Source: a virus
Direction: 5' to 3' (one strand)
DNA: 46,788 bases
Virus record (IMG/VR): IMGVR_UViG_3300032213_002773
Coordinates: 1-46,788 of that record
Part shown: positions 32,164 to 40,729 of the stretch, one piece after another
Layout: every line of letters begins with the position of its first letter
Numbering within the stretch: position 1 is the stretch's first letter
The notes under the pieces: model-generated
What the model was told of the DNA's origin: nothing
The model's database searches: none
The model's input: only the letters and a program-made list of their open reading frames with translations
Made by a program: the position numbers and the translations under genes

Positions 32164-34078
32164 GAAAAGCGACGACGCAAAAAAGATTCAGTTTATGTTG
32201 CAACGTTTTCGTAAAGCAGAAAACGCCCTTGCAGATAAACAACGGTTGTGGAGAGAGTTAGACACGTTTGACCGAGGCGAACAGTGGAAAAATGCTTCTA
32301 TTCCACCGTGGATTCCAAAACCTGTTACAAACTACGTTCGATACATTCGCACGTTAAAACGCGCAAACCTAGCAAGCGCAATCAGCAAAGCAACGTTTAT
32401 GCCGACCAACCCACAGTTTGAAGAAGATGTTGTAAGGTTACAAGAAGCCTACGAACACGTATGGGAAAGCGAAAGTGTTTCTCGAACCGTTCGCAGAATG
32501 ATTGACCGTATGCTTTTACAAGGTACGGCGATTGCGTATGTGTACAACGACGACTCTTACGTTGGAGGCGTGTATAAAGAGCCTTTTGACCCACAGAACC
32601 AACTGTACACAGGTAAGATTTGTGTAAAACAAATCCCAATCTTTAACTTCTTCCCAGACCCAGACGCTTACGAGATTGATAAATGTAAATATATTGAGAT
32701 AACGGAAATTTTAACTTTAGCAGAGGTTAGAAATAACCCAGAGTTTAAAAAGTATTGCGAAGAGCAAGGCACAGGTAAAAAACTGAAAGATTTAAAAATC
32801 ACCGCGTTAGGACAATCAGATACCGAAGCAGGCGCAATTCTTGATAGAGATTCTAACCCATTAAATAACGGTATGAACCTGCAAGGTGATGAAATGGTTG
32901 TTTTACACTGCCATTGGGAACGTAAGTACAACGAGCAGGGTCAGTGGGAGTTGAGTTGCACTTACTACATTCAAAACACTGATTTTATTTTGCTAAAGCG
33001 CGAAAACATTCAGCCAAACACATATCCGTTTGCAATGTGCTTAGACGAGTACGAAGAAAACAGTTTGTTTGGAACGTCGATGATTATGGATATTTTTGAA
33101 AACCAAAAGATTTTGAACAAAACAGCACAGACTGCTTCAATTATCGGTGTATTGCACCAAAACCCACAAAAGATTGTTTCGCGAGAAAGCGGTATTAACG
33201 CGGCTGACTTAGCAAAGACAGGCACACTTCCAGGTAAGGTCTGGACTACCAATGCAGACCCACAGAACTCGATTCACACGCTTCAACCACCAGAAATTCC
33301 ACGAGGGTTGTTTGATTTGGAAGACCGATTGAAAAACGACATTCGAGAAATGACAGGTGTTAACGAAGCGTACACAGGTAACTCAGTAGGCTCGTTGACA
33401 ACTTCGACAGGCGTAAACTCACTTATTGAACGTGCTACCATTCGTGACAAAGACAAAATGATTCAGGTAGACGAGTTTATCGAAAAACTTTCCCATTTAA
33501 TTGTGTTGAACATTGTTTATAAATGGAAAGACTCCCGACCACTTTCAGTTAGTTCACCAAACGGAGAGCCAATGTATGCAGAGTTTCAACCGTTTGATGA
33601 TTGGACTGCGGAAAATTTGGAATGGCGCGTAAAATCTAATGTGTACGCAAAAGCACCTGTTACACAAGCAACAAAACGACAACAAGCCGACCAACTCATG
33701 CAGTTGCAAGGTCAGTTCCAATTTAACCCACCTGTCATTACACCAGAAGAATGGATTCAGTTCCAAGATTTTGATATTAAGGAAGATATTTTACGTCGTA
33801 TGCAAGAAGACCGTCAAAAAATGGAACAACAGCAACAAACAGATTTGGCAAAACAAATTACAATGGTGGCTAAGTACGCACATCAGTTAATGATGGAAGG
33901 TATGCCTGCTGAACAAGTAGACGGGGCAATCTATCAGTTTGCAGAGCAAATTATGCAAGAAGGTCAAGCACAAACTGAGGGCGAAGGAACAAGACCTCCA
34001 GACGCACCACAAGAAGCACAAGCACCAGAAGGAATGACAGGACAAATGGCAATGGCGAACATGGCAAGAGGAATGTAA
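32156..34078 (+). CDS. Portal protein
   Basis: 640 residues from the TTG at 32156, five bases after AGAGGTGA; a GTG at 32147 (643 residues) falls inside that site and is less likely. The N-terminal region (RLWRELDTFDRGEQW, PKPVTNYVRYI) and the IFNFFPDPDA and ENSLFGTSMIMDIFENQKILNKTA segments are typical of portals of P22-like and related podoviruses. The C-terminal part is Gln- and Met-rich. The portal forms the dodecameric channel for DNA packaging and ejection. Size is in the range of short-tailed phage portals. Confidence 0.85.
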   Translation: MDKKSDDAKKIQFMLQRFRKAENALADKQRLWRELDTFDRGEQWKNASIPPWIPKPVTNYVRYIRTLKRANLASAISKATFMPTNPQFEEDVVRLQEAYEHVWESESVSRTVRRMIDRMLLQGTAIAYVYNDDSYVGGVYKEPFDPQNQLYTGKICVKQIPIFNFFPDPDAYEIDKCKYIEITEILTLAEVRNNPEFKKYCEEQGTGKKLKDLKITALGQSDTEAGAILDRDSNPLNNGMNLQGDEMVVLHCHWERKYNEQGQWELSCTYYIQNTDFILLKRENIQPNTYPFAMCLDEYEENSLFGTSMIMDIFENQKILNKTAQTASIIGVLHQNPQKIVSRESGINAADLAKTGTLPGKVWTTNADPQNSIHTLQPPEIPRGLFDLEDRLKNDIREMTGVNEAYTGNSVGSLTTSTGVNSLIERATIRDKDKMIQVDEFIEKLSHLIVLNIVYKWKDSRPLSVSSPNGEPMYAEFQPFDDWTAENLEWRVKSNVYAKAPVTQATKRQQADQLMQLQGQFQFNPPVITPEEWIQFQDFDIKEDILRRMQEDRQKMEQQQQTDLAKQITMVAKYAHQLMMEGMPAEQVDGAIYQFAEQIMQEGQAQTEGEGTRPPDAPQEAQAPEGMTGQMAMANMARGM

Positions 34079-34088
34079 AAAAAAATAG

Positions 34089-34118
34089 TTGCATTTTTCA
34101 GATAATTTGTTATATTAT
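34089..34118 (+). promoter_or_regulatory. Promoter before the scaffold and capsid genes
   Basis: TTGCAT (34089-34094) and TATTAT (34113-34118) at 18 bases, or TATATT at 16 bases. It is the only clear promoter inside the virion arm and would raise scaffold and capsid output. Confidence 0.6.
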
Positions 34119-34123
34119 AAGTA

Positions 34124-34188
34124 GATTGGTAAAAGCGGTTGGTGGCGAAGACACTACTAATCAAAATTTCGCAACCCATGCGTAAAAA
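34124..34188 (+). ncRNA. Structured leader of the scaffold/capsid message
   Basis: Right after the promoter the leader can form GATTGGT (34124-34130) with ACTAATC (34156-34162), or alternatively GGTT plus GCGAA with TTCGC plus AACC (about 34138-34175). The two foldings exclude each other. The ribosome site AAAGGAG follows at about 34191. Confidence 0.4.
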
Positions 34189-34205
34189 GGGAAAGGAGAA
34201 TCACT

Positions 34206-35039
34206 ATGTCAGACCCAAACAAGTTGGAAGACTACGCTGAGGACTTTGAGTTTGAAGAAGAAGACTTTGAAGCCGAAGCACCCGAAGAAGAAGTAGTCGA
34301 ACCCGAAGAGGAAGAAGAGTACGAAGAAGAGTATGAGGAAGAGTATGAGGAAGAGTATGAGGAAGAGTATGAGGAAGAAACTCCGCCTGCTAATACGCAA
34401 ACTTCTGAGCAAAATGCTTACTATGCGGAACAACGCAGGCAAAATCTTGTAGAACAACGTGTTCAACAAGAGTTGCAAAAGTTGAAACAAGAAGCACCAG
34501 AGTTTCAAATGGCGCAAATGCTTTCAGAAATGTACGGAATCCCTGTTAACGAACTTCATCAACAACTTCAAGAAAAAAGGTTGGAAGAAGAGGCTAAGCA
34601 AAAGGGTGTCCCGCTCGAAGTTATGAAGCAATTAAACGCCTACGAACAGAATCAATCTCAGTTGCAAGAACAGTTGTACTTCATGCAGTTCCAAAATTGG
34701 CAAAATCGCATTAACGAAGAAGCCAACCAAATGACAAATCAATATCCAATGCTTGACGAGCAGGATATTGAGGAAGCAAAACACTTTTTGTTAGACACGC
34801 TTCAAAATCCCGAAATTCCATTGCAAAATGCTGTGTTTGCACTTCACGGTGATAAAATTGCTTCAAGCCTGAAAGAACTTGCCAAACAAGAGGCGTTAGC
34901 AGAAATATCTGGACGCAAAAGAGGCGGTCTACCGCCACAAGGCAAAGGAACAGTCGAAGGCAGTACACTGTCGGACGAAGAACGCTACATCGCAAAGAAT
35001 ATGGGATTATCAGAAGCAGATTATCTAAAATGGAAATAA
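34206..35039 (+). CDS. Capsid scaffolding protein
   Basis: 277 residues. The N-terminal ~60 residues are almost all Glu/Asp/Tyr, with five EEEY-like repeats encoded by a 12-bp DNA repeat (34311-34370). The middle is a Gln-rich helix. The C-terminus (RGGLPPQGKG, then MGLSEADYLKWK) is a typical scaffold tail that binds capsid subunits. Position between portal and capsid supports this. It is expected to leave the prohead during maturation. No protease motif is seen, so removal without cleavage is likely. Confidence 0.85.
   Translation: MSDPNKLEDYAEDFEFEEEDFEAEAPEEEVVEPEEEEEYEEEYEEEYEEEYEEEYEEETPPANTQTSEQNAYYAEQRRQNLVEQRVQQELQKLKQEAPEFQMAQMLSEMYGIPVNELHQQLQEKRLEEEAKQKGVPLEVMKQLNAYEQNQSQLQEQLYFMQFQNWQNRINEEANQMTNQYPMLDEQDIEEAKHFLLDTLQNPEIPLQNAVFALHGDKIASSLKELAKQEALAEISGRKRGGLPPQGKGTVEGSTLSDEERYIAKNMGLSEADYLKWK
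34311..34370 (+). repeat. 12-bp tandem repeat in the scaffold gene
   Basis: Five units of GAGGAAGAGTAT or near copies (the first two with GAA in place of GAG and one TAC in place of TAT). They encode five Glu-Glu-Glu-Tyr units. Copy number could vary by slippage without shifting the frame. Confidence 0.85.
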
Positions 35040-35057
35040 TAAAGGGGGCAAATTAAA

Positions 35058-35591
35058 ATGGCAATTCAGTATGTAAAATCTGCACTCGCAGAAAGCATCA
35101 TTCCTGTTATAGACAAGCCAATTAAATCAGGTGTATCTCAAAATATTGGAGACCTTGTTTACATTAACGGAAACGAGATTGACGCAGTAACTCTTGCGTC
35201 GAGTCTTGTAACAACAACTGTAACAAATCTTGGAGTTTCGGAAGGTAACAACTTTGAAGGTCTTGGAGTAACACCAAAAGTAGGTAAACTACGTGTTAGC
35301 GGTAACGCTATCTACAAAGCACCTTATGGTGCAGTAGGTGCAGCAGGCGGTTTTACAGCTTTTGAAGGAACTGACGAACAATGGAAAGCTCTTGTTGGAA
35401 CAACAAAAGCAATTGGTAAAAACATTCTTGACGATGCAGGTGTTACTGCTACACCTCCGACTGGAAATTATGCAAGAGGTTTTGTTGTTGATTCCGCAGG
35501 TGCAGTTAAATTAGTAAAAATCACAGACGTAGACAAAAAAGATGGAGTCGTTTATTTTCAATTCCTTCCATCTACTTTGTACACATCTTAA
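35058..35591 (+). CDS. Probable head decoration protein
   Basis: 177 residues, ribosome site AAGGGGGC. Glycine- and valine-rich, beta-type sequence with an SGVSQNIGDLVYINGNEID segment and a KVGKLRVSGNAIYKAP segment, resembling small capsid decoration or stabilising proteins that are often encoded just before the major capsid protein. No enzyme motif. The role is inferred from place and composition. Confidence 0.6.
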   Translation: MAIQYVKSALAESIIPVIDKPIKSGVSQNIGDLVYINGNEIDAVTLASSLVTTTVTNLGVSEGNNFEGLGVTPKVGKLRVSGNAIYKAPYGAVGAAGGFTAFEGTDEQWKALVGTTKAIGKNILDDAGVTATPPTGNYARGFVVDSAGAVKLVKITDVDKKDGVVYFQFLPSTLYTS

Positions 35592-35609
35592 TAAAGGGGG
35601 GAACTGAAA

Positions 35610-36536
35610 ATGTCAGTTAACAGTGGAAATTATGGTCGTTTACTAGAACCTGGTTTGCGTAAGATTTTCTTTGAAACTTACCAAGAGAAGCCAGAACAAT
35701 TCTCGCAAATTTTTAACATAACTAACTCAAGTAAAGCAGTAGAAACTGACCTTCGTATGGGCGGGTTCACTCAATGGAAAACAAAAGCTTCTCTTGACGG
35801 AGTTGAATATGAGAACCCAACAGGTACAGACACAGTGATGTACAAACACGTCACTTATGCAAAAGGTTTCCAATTGGAAAAAGAAATGGTTGACGATGAG
35901 CAATACTCCATCATCAACAAACTTCCAAAAGCACTTGCTCGTGCGGCTCGCGCGACTCTTGAAGAACTTGGTGCTTCCGTTCTAAACAATGCGTTTAGTA
36001 ACGCGGCTAGTCCTTACCAAACGCCTTACAAAGGTGAAGCATTAGTAGGTAATCACGCTCTACTTGGTGGCGGTGTTACTACAAATGCAATCGGTAATTG
36101 GTCGTTGACAGAAGATAATCTTGAAAAAGCACTCAAACTTGCACACGAGCAAGTTGACGAGCGTGGTTTAAAAATTCAAATGAACCCAGACACACTTATC
36201 GTACCTCGTGCGTTGGAGTATGTTGCTGCTCGCATCAACGGTTCGACTCTTTCCACTGTTGCAGGTGGTACAGGTAATGGTACGTTTGCGAAAAACGACA
36301 TTAACGTATTGAAAGGTCGTTTCAAAATCGTTGTTATGGACTACCTAAATGATAGCAACAATTGGTTCTTGATGGATAGCCAAATCGCTCAGTTGAATTG
36401 GTTCTGGCGTGAAAAGTTGTCGTTTAAAAACGAAACAGACTTCGACACAGATGTTGCAAAATACAAAGGTCGTATGCGTTTCTCGTTCGGTTGGTCTGAC
36501 CACCGTGGTATTTTGGGTGCTAACGTAACATCTTAA
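35610..36536 (+). CDS. Major capsid protein
   Basis: 308 residues, strong ribosome site AAAGGGGGGAAC. The sequence has the feel of an HK97-fold shell protein of podoviruses: a VETDLRMGGFTQWKTKASL strand, helical spine (LARAARATLEELGASVLNNAF), TLIVPRALEYVAARI, and the C-terminal KGRMRFSFGWSDHRGILGANV. It follows the scaffold and the decoration protein. No N-terminal delta domain or prohead protease is seen, so cleavage-independent maturation as in T7 or P22 is expected. Confidence 0.88.
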   Translation: MSVNSGNYGRLLEPGLRKIFFETYQEKPEQFSQIFNITNSSKAVETDLRMGGFTQWKTKASLDGVEYENPTGTDTVMYKHVTYAKGFQLEKEMVDDEQYSIINKLPKALARAARATLEELGASVLNNAFSNAASPYQTPYKGEALVGNHALLGGGVTTNAIGNWSLTEDNLEKALKLAHEQVDERGLKIQMNPDTLIVPRALEYVAARINGSTLSTVAGGTGNGTFAKNDINVLKGRFKIVVMDYLNDSNNWFLMDSQIAQLNWFWREKLSFKNETDFDTDVAKYKGRMRFSFGWSDHRGILGANVTS

Positions 36537-36553
36537 TAGATGAGGTGTAGTTC

Positions 36554-36829
36554 ATGGCTAAAAAATCTCCTGCGTGGCAACGTAAGGAAGGTCAAAACTC
36601 CGAAGGCGGTCTAAATGCAAAAGGACGTGCTTCGTACAATAAGGCAACAGGCGGTAACTTAAAACCGCCTGTAAGCCGAGAACAAGCCGCTAAAAGCGAA
36701 AAGTCCGCTTCTCGACGAGAATCTTTTTGTTCCCGAATGGAAGGAATGAAAAGCAAACTCACAAGTGCTAAAACTGCAAAAGACCCTAACTCACGCATTA
36801 ACAAATCCTTGCGTAAGTGGGATTGCTAA
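36554..36829 (+). CDS. Small conserved basic phage protein (DUF6321-like)
   Basis: 91 residues, Lys/Arg/Ser-rich. AWQRKEGQNSEGGLNAKGRA, SYNKATGGNLKPPV, FCSRMEGMK and the end SLRKWDC form a pattern I know from a small protein family next to capsid genes in podoviruses (I believe catalogued as DUF6321). Basic character suggests contact with DNA or capsid interior. Exact function unknown. It is the last gene before the terminator at 36837-36864. Confidence 0.75.
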   Translation: MAKKSPAWQRKEGQNSEGGLNAKGRASYNKATGGNLKPPVSREQAAKSEKSASRRESFCSRMEGMKSKLTSAKTAKDPNSRINKSLRKWDC

Positions 36830-36836
36830 AACAAAG

Positions 36837-36864
36837 ACCCCCTTGCAAAACAAGGGGGTTTTTT
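36837..36864 (+). terminator. Rho-independent terminator after the capsid group
   Basis: Perfect 9-bp stem ACCCCCTTG/CAAGGGGGT with a CAAAA loop and a run of T. Together with the promoter at 34089-34118 it frames scaffold, decoration protein, capsid and the small basic protein as a high-level unit. Confidence 0.9.
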
Positions 36865-36881
36865 AACAGAAGGGTGATAAT

Positions 36882-37055
36882 ATGCAACCAATTACAAAAG
36901 AAGAGCAGTTTTTTGAATTTACCATTAACAAACTTGTTAAAGAACAAAACAACACAAACGAACTACTGCAACAAATCTTAGACAGGCTACCTGTCAAGGA
37001 GGTAGAGAAGGTTGATACTAAGCGATATGATAGCGTTAGTAAACGCAAACGTTGA
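36882..37055 (+). CDS. 57-residue coiled-coil protein
   Basis: ATG at 36882 with AAGGGTGATAAT upstream. MQPITKEEQFFEFTINKLVK, then a Gln/Asn/Leu helix (ELLQQILDRL) and a basic end (SKRKR). It overlaps the adaptor gene by 44 bases; the adaptor's ribosome site AAGGAGG lies inside it. Small coiled-coil proteins at this place can be head-tail or assembly helpers. Function unknown. Confidence 0.55.
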   Translation: MQPITKEEQFFEFTINKLVKEQNNTNELLQQILDRLPVKEVEKVDTKRYDSVSKRKR

Positions 37056-37602
37056 TGATGTAGTAGACACTGTGCCTGTTGTACAGTGGCTTAATGCAGG
37101 ACAAAATAAAATGGCTTCGGAAGCACGAGCGTCTTTTACGCAACTTGTTGCCTCCAACACAAACAGCACGTTCGATTTCCCCGAAAAATACCACGAAATT
37201 CCCGTGCTGTACGCTTGCGCTATGTACATGGCTTCTCAGTCGTCTATTGCTGAAAAAGAGTCATATCTACGCCAATTTGAGGACGGTGTAAAATCGTTTA
37301 TTGAAAACTACGATATTCCTTTAACACAACGTGACGACACAACTACACAGCACTTTACAAAGACGGCGACAGATAAAAACAAGTATTATATTACAAAGCG
37401 CGGTTATTCTGACCGCTCAAACTTAAAAGTTTATTTGAACGGACTGCAAACAACTTTGTTTGAGTTGATAGATAACAACGGCTTTGAGTTGCTTGTTGTT
37501 GTCAATGTTCAAGAACCTGCTGACGGCGATAAAATTACGGCTCGTTGGGAAGACAGACCAGACTTACAAGAACCGCCTTATCCGTGGATGAAAGCGTGGT
37601 GA
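37012..37602 (+). CDS. Head-tail adaptor (tail tubular protein A-like)
   Basis: 196 residues from a TTG at 37012 (AAGGAGG nine bases upstream). Residues 1-100 are helical, with WLNAGQNKMASEARASF and a PVLYACAMYMASQSSIAEKESYLRQFEDGVKSF segment typical of gp6/gp11-type adaptors that bind under the portal. The C-terminal half is beta-rich (KVYLNGLQTTLFELIDNNGFELLV). In T7-like tails this protein joins portal and nozzle. It is followed by the nozzle gene after four bases. Confidence 0.75.
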   Translation: MILSDMIALVNANVDDVVDTVPVVQWLNAGQNKMASEARASFTQLVASNTNSTFDFPEKYHEIPVLYACAMYMASQSSIAEKESYLRQFEDGVKSFIENYDIPLTQRDDTTTQHFTKTATDKNKYYITKRGYSDRSNLKVYLNGLQTTLFELIDNNGFELLVVVNVQEPADGDKITARWEDRPDLQEPPYPWMKAW

Positions 37603-37606
37603 GAAT

Positions 37607-39907
37607 ATGGCTCGACAAGAGATTAACGTAAACGCAGGAGTTCGTGAGTTTGAAGCCTACATGGACTTTTCAGGCGGAATGAATAACAACGCTTCTAACG
37701 AACGTCTTGCTGATAACGAGTTTACGCTAATGCAAAACGTTGATTTGAATAAACGTGGTTCTGTAAAAAAGCGGACAGGTCGAACCGTCGAAATTCCAAC
37801 TGTATTTAGCGGAACAGTCGCCAACCCTTCTGTGCAGGGTGTTTTCTTTTTTAACAGACAAGGTGTTCCAAATCCCGACATGATTTTTGCTGTGTCTGGA
37901 AAACTCTATTACAAACTATCAACAAGTCTTCAACCTGTTGTTCTTGAAATACCAATCACAGGACTTCCTGGCGGTTTTCAAACAGATAGAGTTGTTGAAG
38001 CCGTGCAGTTTTACCAAACACTTTACGTTGCAACAGGAACAAAGTTGGTAAAAGTTGAGTTCAACGCGTCTGGTGGAGGTTATTTCACAGCGTCCGTAGC
38101 AAAACCATACGAGCCTAACTCACAAGAAATTCGTTACATTGGTCTTAACGCACTTCTTGGCTATGCTATGTCAACTACAAACGACTCTTCAATTACGCAA
38201 AGCAGTGGTTTTGAAATAAAAGGTATAATTCCAAAACAAGAGAGTACAGGAAAAACCTTAGTTAATGGTTTAAAGGGAGAAAGAATAAAGTTAGACACGT
38301 ATATCAAACACAACACAGCCCTTGCAAACTATAATTCAGCAAACAATCAGTATCAGTTCTTTTACAGAGTTTCAAATCTGGAAGATATGGAAAAAATTAC
38401 AGTTTCAGAAAAAATAATAAAAAACACAGGTCTAAGAACAGTTTTTACAACAACATCAGAAATACGTCCAGAAACTATCGAAGTGTTTGTAGACGGTGAG
38501 AAACAAATTTTTGGTGGAGATTATATTCTTGCCACAGGTGGTTATGGCTTTGTCATGCAGTATCAAGTAGGAAGCACTTCACACGACGTGACTGTAACAT
38601 ACAGTTGGAAACCAAATTGGTTTAATAGCAACTCTAACTACGCAACTATTGTAGGTTGGGAGTACACAGGCAACTCACCGTCTTTTGTTCTTAAACCTTC
38701 TGTTGCAACAACTTTTGATTTTAAAGTACAAGTTCTTTTTGCAATAGGTGTACAGTCCTCAGAATACGTTTACGAACGTTTTGACGTAAAAACGACAAGA
38801 CAAAAGCAAGACGTGTTTGACGATAGTGCGTACACGTTACACAGTTGCAACCGTATTCGTCTGCATTGGGATAGATTGATGTTATTTGGCGATACAAGCC
38901 AACCGACGCAGATTTATATATCAGAGTTAGGTAACGGTGACTATTACCCTGTAAACAACACACTTCGCTTTGACACAGGTAAACAGGAAGACATTACAAC
39001 TGTGGTTCGTGTGCAGGATTTTCTAACAGTGTTTACACCGACAACTATACACACGGTATCTGGAAAAAGCCCAGACAATTACCAGATTTCTTTAATAAAC
39101 AACGACATTGGTTGTATTGCACCTCTTTCTGCTGTTTTGACAGGTAATGTTATTACGTTTCTTTCCGAAGAAGGTGTTTTTGCCCTTCAACCAAATATGT
39201 TTAAGTTAGAGCAAATGAACGTTGCCAGAGCCGATTTAAACATAAAAGGCGAAGTTCCAAAAGACACAAACGCTTGTGCAATAAACTACGACTCGCAGTA
39301 TTGGCTCTGCTATCCAAACAGAAAAATTATCTATCGCTTTTATTATGAAAGTAAGGTTTGGGTTAAAGATATTTCCGACAAACTAAACTTTGTTCAGTTC
39401 ATTAAAGACGGTGATAACGTCTATAATTTGGCAAAAGACGCTGTGCTGTATAAACATAGTAAAAGTGTATACAAAGACGGAAATTCAGGGTATAATATGA
39501 TTGTCGAGAGTAAATATTTTGACTTGTCAAAATCGTTCAATTTTAAGAAGTTGAAACGTCTTTATATGTTAGCAAGAGCATACAATAACTACGATGTAAA
39601 TTACAACGTTTACGTTTATGCTGACAGTGCGATTGTACTAACACCTGAAACAGGTCAAGCGTCCATCAATCAAGACGATTATGTTGTCTGGACACCTGTT
39701 GTCACGCCAAACGTCAACGTAGTTGGAAGTACGGTGTTTGGACTATGGGAACTTGGTGAAGATGCGTTCGGCGATAGATATTTAGACGTTCAAAAAGCAA
39801 GGATTCAAGGTAAGTGTCGCAGAGTAAAAGTAAGGTTTGAAAACGACCAAGACCAAGAAGTAGAGATTTTCGGTTTCGGTTTAGAGTTCAAACTGAAAAA
39901 GCCGTAA
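37607..39907 (+). CDS. Tail nozzle (tail tubular protein B-like)
   Basis: 766 residues. The N-terminal FSGGMNNNASNERLADNEF and QNVDLNKRGSVKKRTGRT pattern is characteristic of podovirus tail-stem proteins, as are the later HWDRLMLFGDTSQPTQIYIS, GDYYPVN and LTVFTPTTIHTVSGKSP segments. The length matches T7 gp12-type proteins. It forms the lower tail tube and anchors fibres. Directly downstream are the small proteins and fibres. No peptidase motif was seen. Confidence 0.85.
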   Translation: MARQEINVNAGVREFEAYMDFSGGMNNNASNERLADNEFTLMQNVDLNKRGSVKKRTGRTVEIPTVFSGTVANPSVQGVFFFNRQGVPNPDMIFAVSGKLYYKLSTSLQPVVLEIPITGLPGGFQTDRVVEAVQFYQTLYVATGTKLVKVEFNASGGGYFTASVAKPYEPNSQEIRYIGLNALLGYAMSTTNDSSITQSSGFEIKGIIPKQESTGKTLVNGLKGERIKLDTYIKHNTALANYNSANNQYQFFYRVSNLEDMEKITVSEKIIKNTGLRTVFTTTSEIRPETIEVFVDGEKQIFGGDYILATGGYGFVMQYQVGSTSHDVTVTYSWKPNWFNSNSNYATIVGWEYTGNSPSFVLKPSVATTFDFKVQVLFAIGVQSSEYVYERFDVKTTRQKQDVFDDSAYTLHSCNRIRLHWDRLMLFGDTSQPTQIYISELGNGDYYPVNNTLRFDTGKQEDITTVVRVQDFLTVFTPTTIHTVSGKSPDNYQISLINNDIGCIAPLSAVLTGNVITFLSEEGVFALQPNMFKLEQMNVARADLNIKGEVPKDTNACAINYDSQYWLCYPNRKIIYRFYYESKVWVKDISDKLNFVQFIKDGDNVYNLAKDAVLYKHSKSVYKDGNSGYNMIVESKYFDLSKSFNFKKLKRLYMLARAYNNYDVNYNVYVYADSAIVLTPETGQASINQDDYVVWTPVVTPNVNVVGSTVFGLWELGEDAFGDRYLDVQKARIQGKCRRVKVRFENDQDQEVEIFGFGLEFKLKKP

Positions 39908-39919
39908 AGGGGTGATAAT

Positions 39920-40375
39920 ATGGCTCGAATTAGTTTAGGAAACACCTCACCGTTAACTCCGTGGAACAACGGCAACGTTATGACAGCCGAAGATTACAAA
40001 AGGGAACGTGAGATTATTGTAACCGCAATTAACGACAATTATGACCGAGTTGTTGAAGTTGCAAAAGCAGTAGAAGTACCAACGGTGCAAGATTACAGTT
40101 GGACAATAACAGGAAGTGTTTCAAACCCTGTATTCACACTTCCGTCAGGTAAATCCTACGCAACAGGTCAGAATGTATTGCGTGTCGTAGTCGAAGGTTT
40201 TGAGTTGGCAAACACAGATAATTTAAAACAGTTTGAAGAAATCGACTCAACAAGTTTTAGAGTTAACGCTGATTTAAGTGCAGACACAGACGTTTATGCG
40301 TCATGGTCGCAAGTTCGTACAATCAGAACATTTAGTGAAGATATTATCGCATTTAACGTAATGGGGGTGTTTTAA
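39920..40375 (+). CDS. Small tail-associated protein
   Basis: 151 residues, ribosome site AAAGGGGTGATAAT. NTSPLTPWNNGNVMTAEDYKREREIIVTAINDNYDR resembles the N-terminal part of fibre or baseplate-attachment proteins, and the rest is beta-rich. It lies between nozzle and fibre genes and abuts the next gene. It is probably a fibre adaptor; no family was named. Confidence 0.55.
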   Translation: MARISLGNTSPLTPWNNGNVMTAEDYKREREIIVTAINDNYDRVVEVAKAVEVPTVQDYSWTITGSVSNPVFTLPSGKSYATGQNVLRVVVEGFELANTDNLKQFEEIDSTSFRVNADLSADTDVYASWSQVRTIRTFSEDIIAFNVMGVF

Positions 40376-40702
40376 ATGGCTACACCGAAAAAGATTTTGC
40401 AAACAAGAGGAACAGGCAACAAACTTATAACAACAACAGTTAAGACAGTTGTTCAAGAGATTACGCTGTTTAACTACGATTCAAGTTCTATTGTATTCAC
40501 AATTTACAGAACTCCCTCTTCTGATGCAGATAAGTATAAGACAGAAAACAGAATTAGAACAAATGTTACTGTTAGTGCAGGCAACTCCGTCACGTTTAGT
40601 AACTTAAAATGGGTGTTAGACGCAGGAGATACGGTTTCGTTTTCTCCTAGTGACCAAAGCAGGGGCTATGCGGTCTACATTGATGGCGTAGAGTTTGAAT
40701 AA
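40376..40702 (+). CDS. Small beta-rich tail or capsid protein
   Basis: 108 residues; the ATG immediately follows the preceding stop codon, with GGGGGTG upstream. Beta-type sequence: VQEITLFNYDSSSIVFTIYRT, NVTVSAGNSVTFSNLKWVLDAGDTVSFSP. Ig-like or jelly-roll folds with such sequence are common in virion accessory proteins. Function is inferred from place. Confidence 0.55.
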   Translation: MATPKKILQTRGTGNKLITTTVKTVVQEITLFNYDSSSIVFTIYRTPSSDADKYKTENRIRTNVTVSAGNSVTFSNLKWVLDAGDTVSFSPSDQSRGYAVYIDGVEFE

Positions 40703-40729
40703 TAAAACAATTTTAAGGGGGCGATTTTA

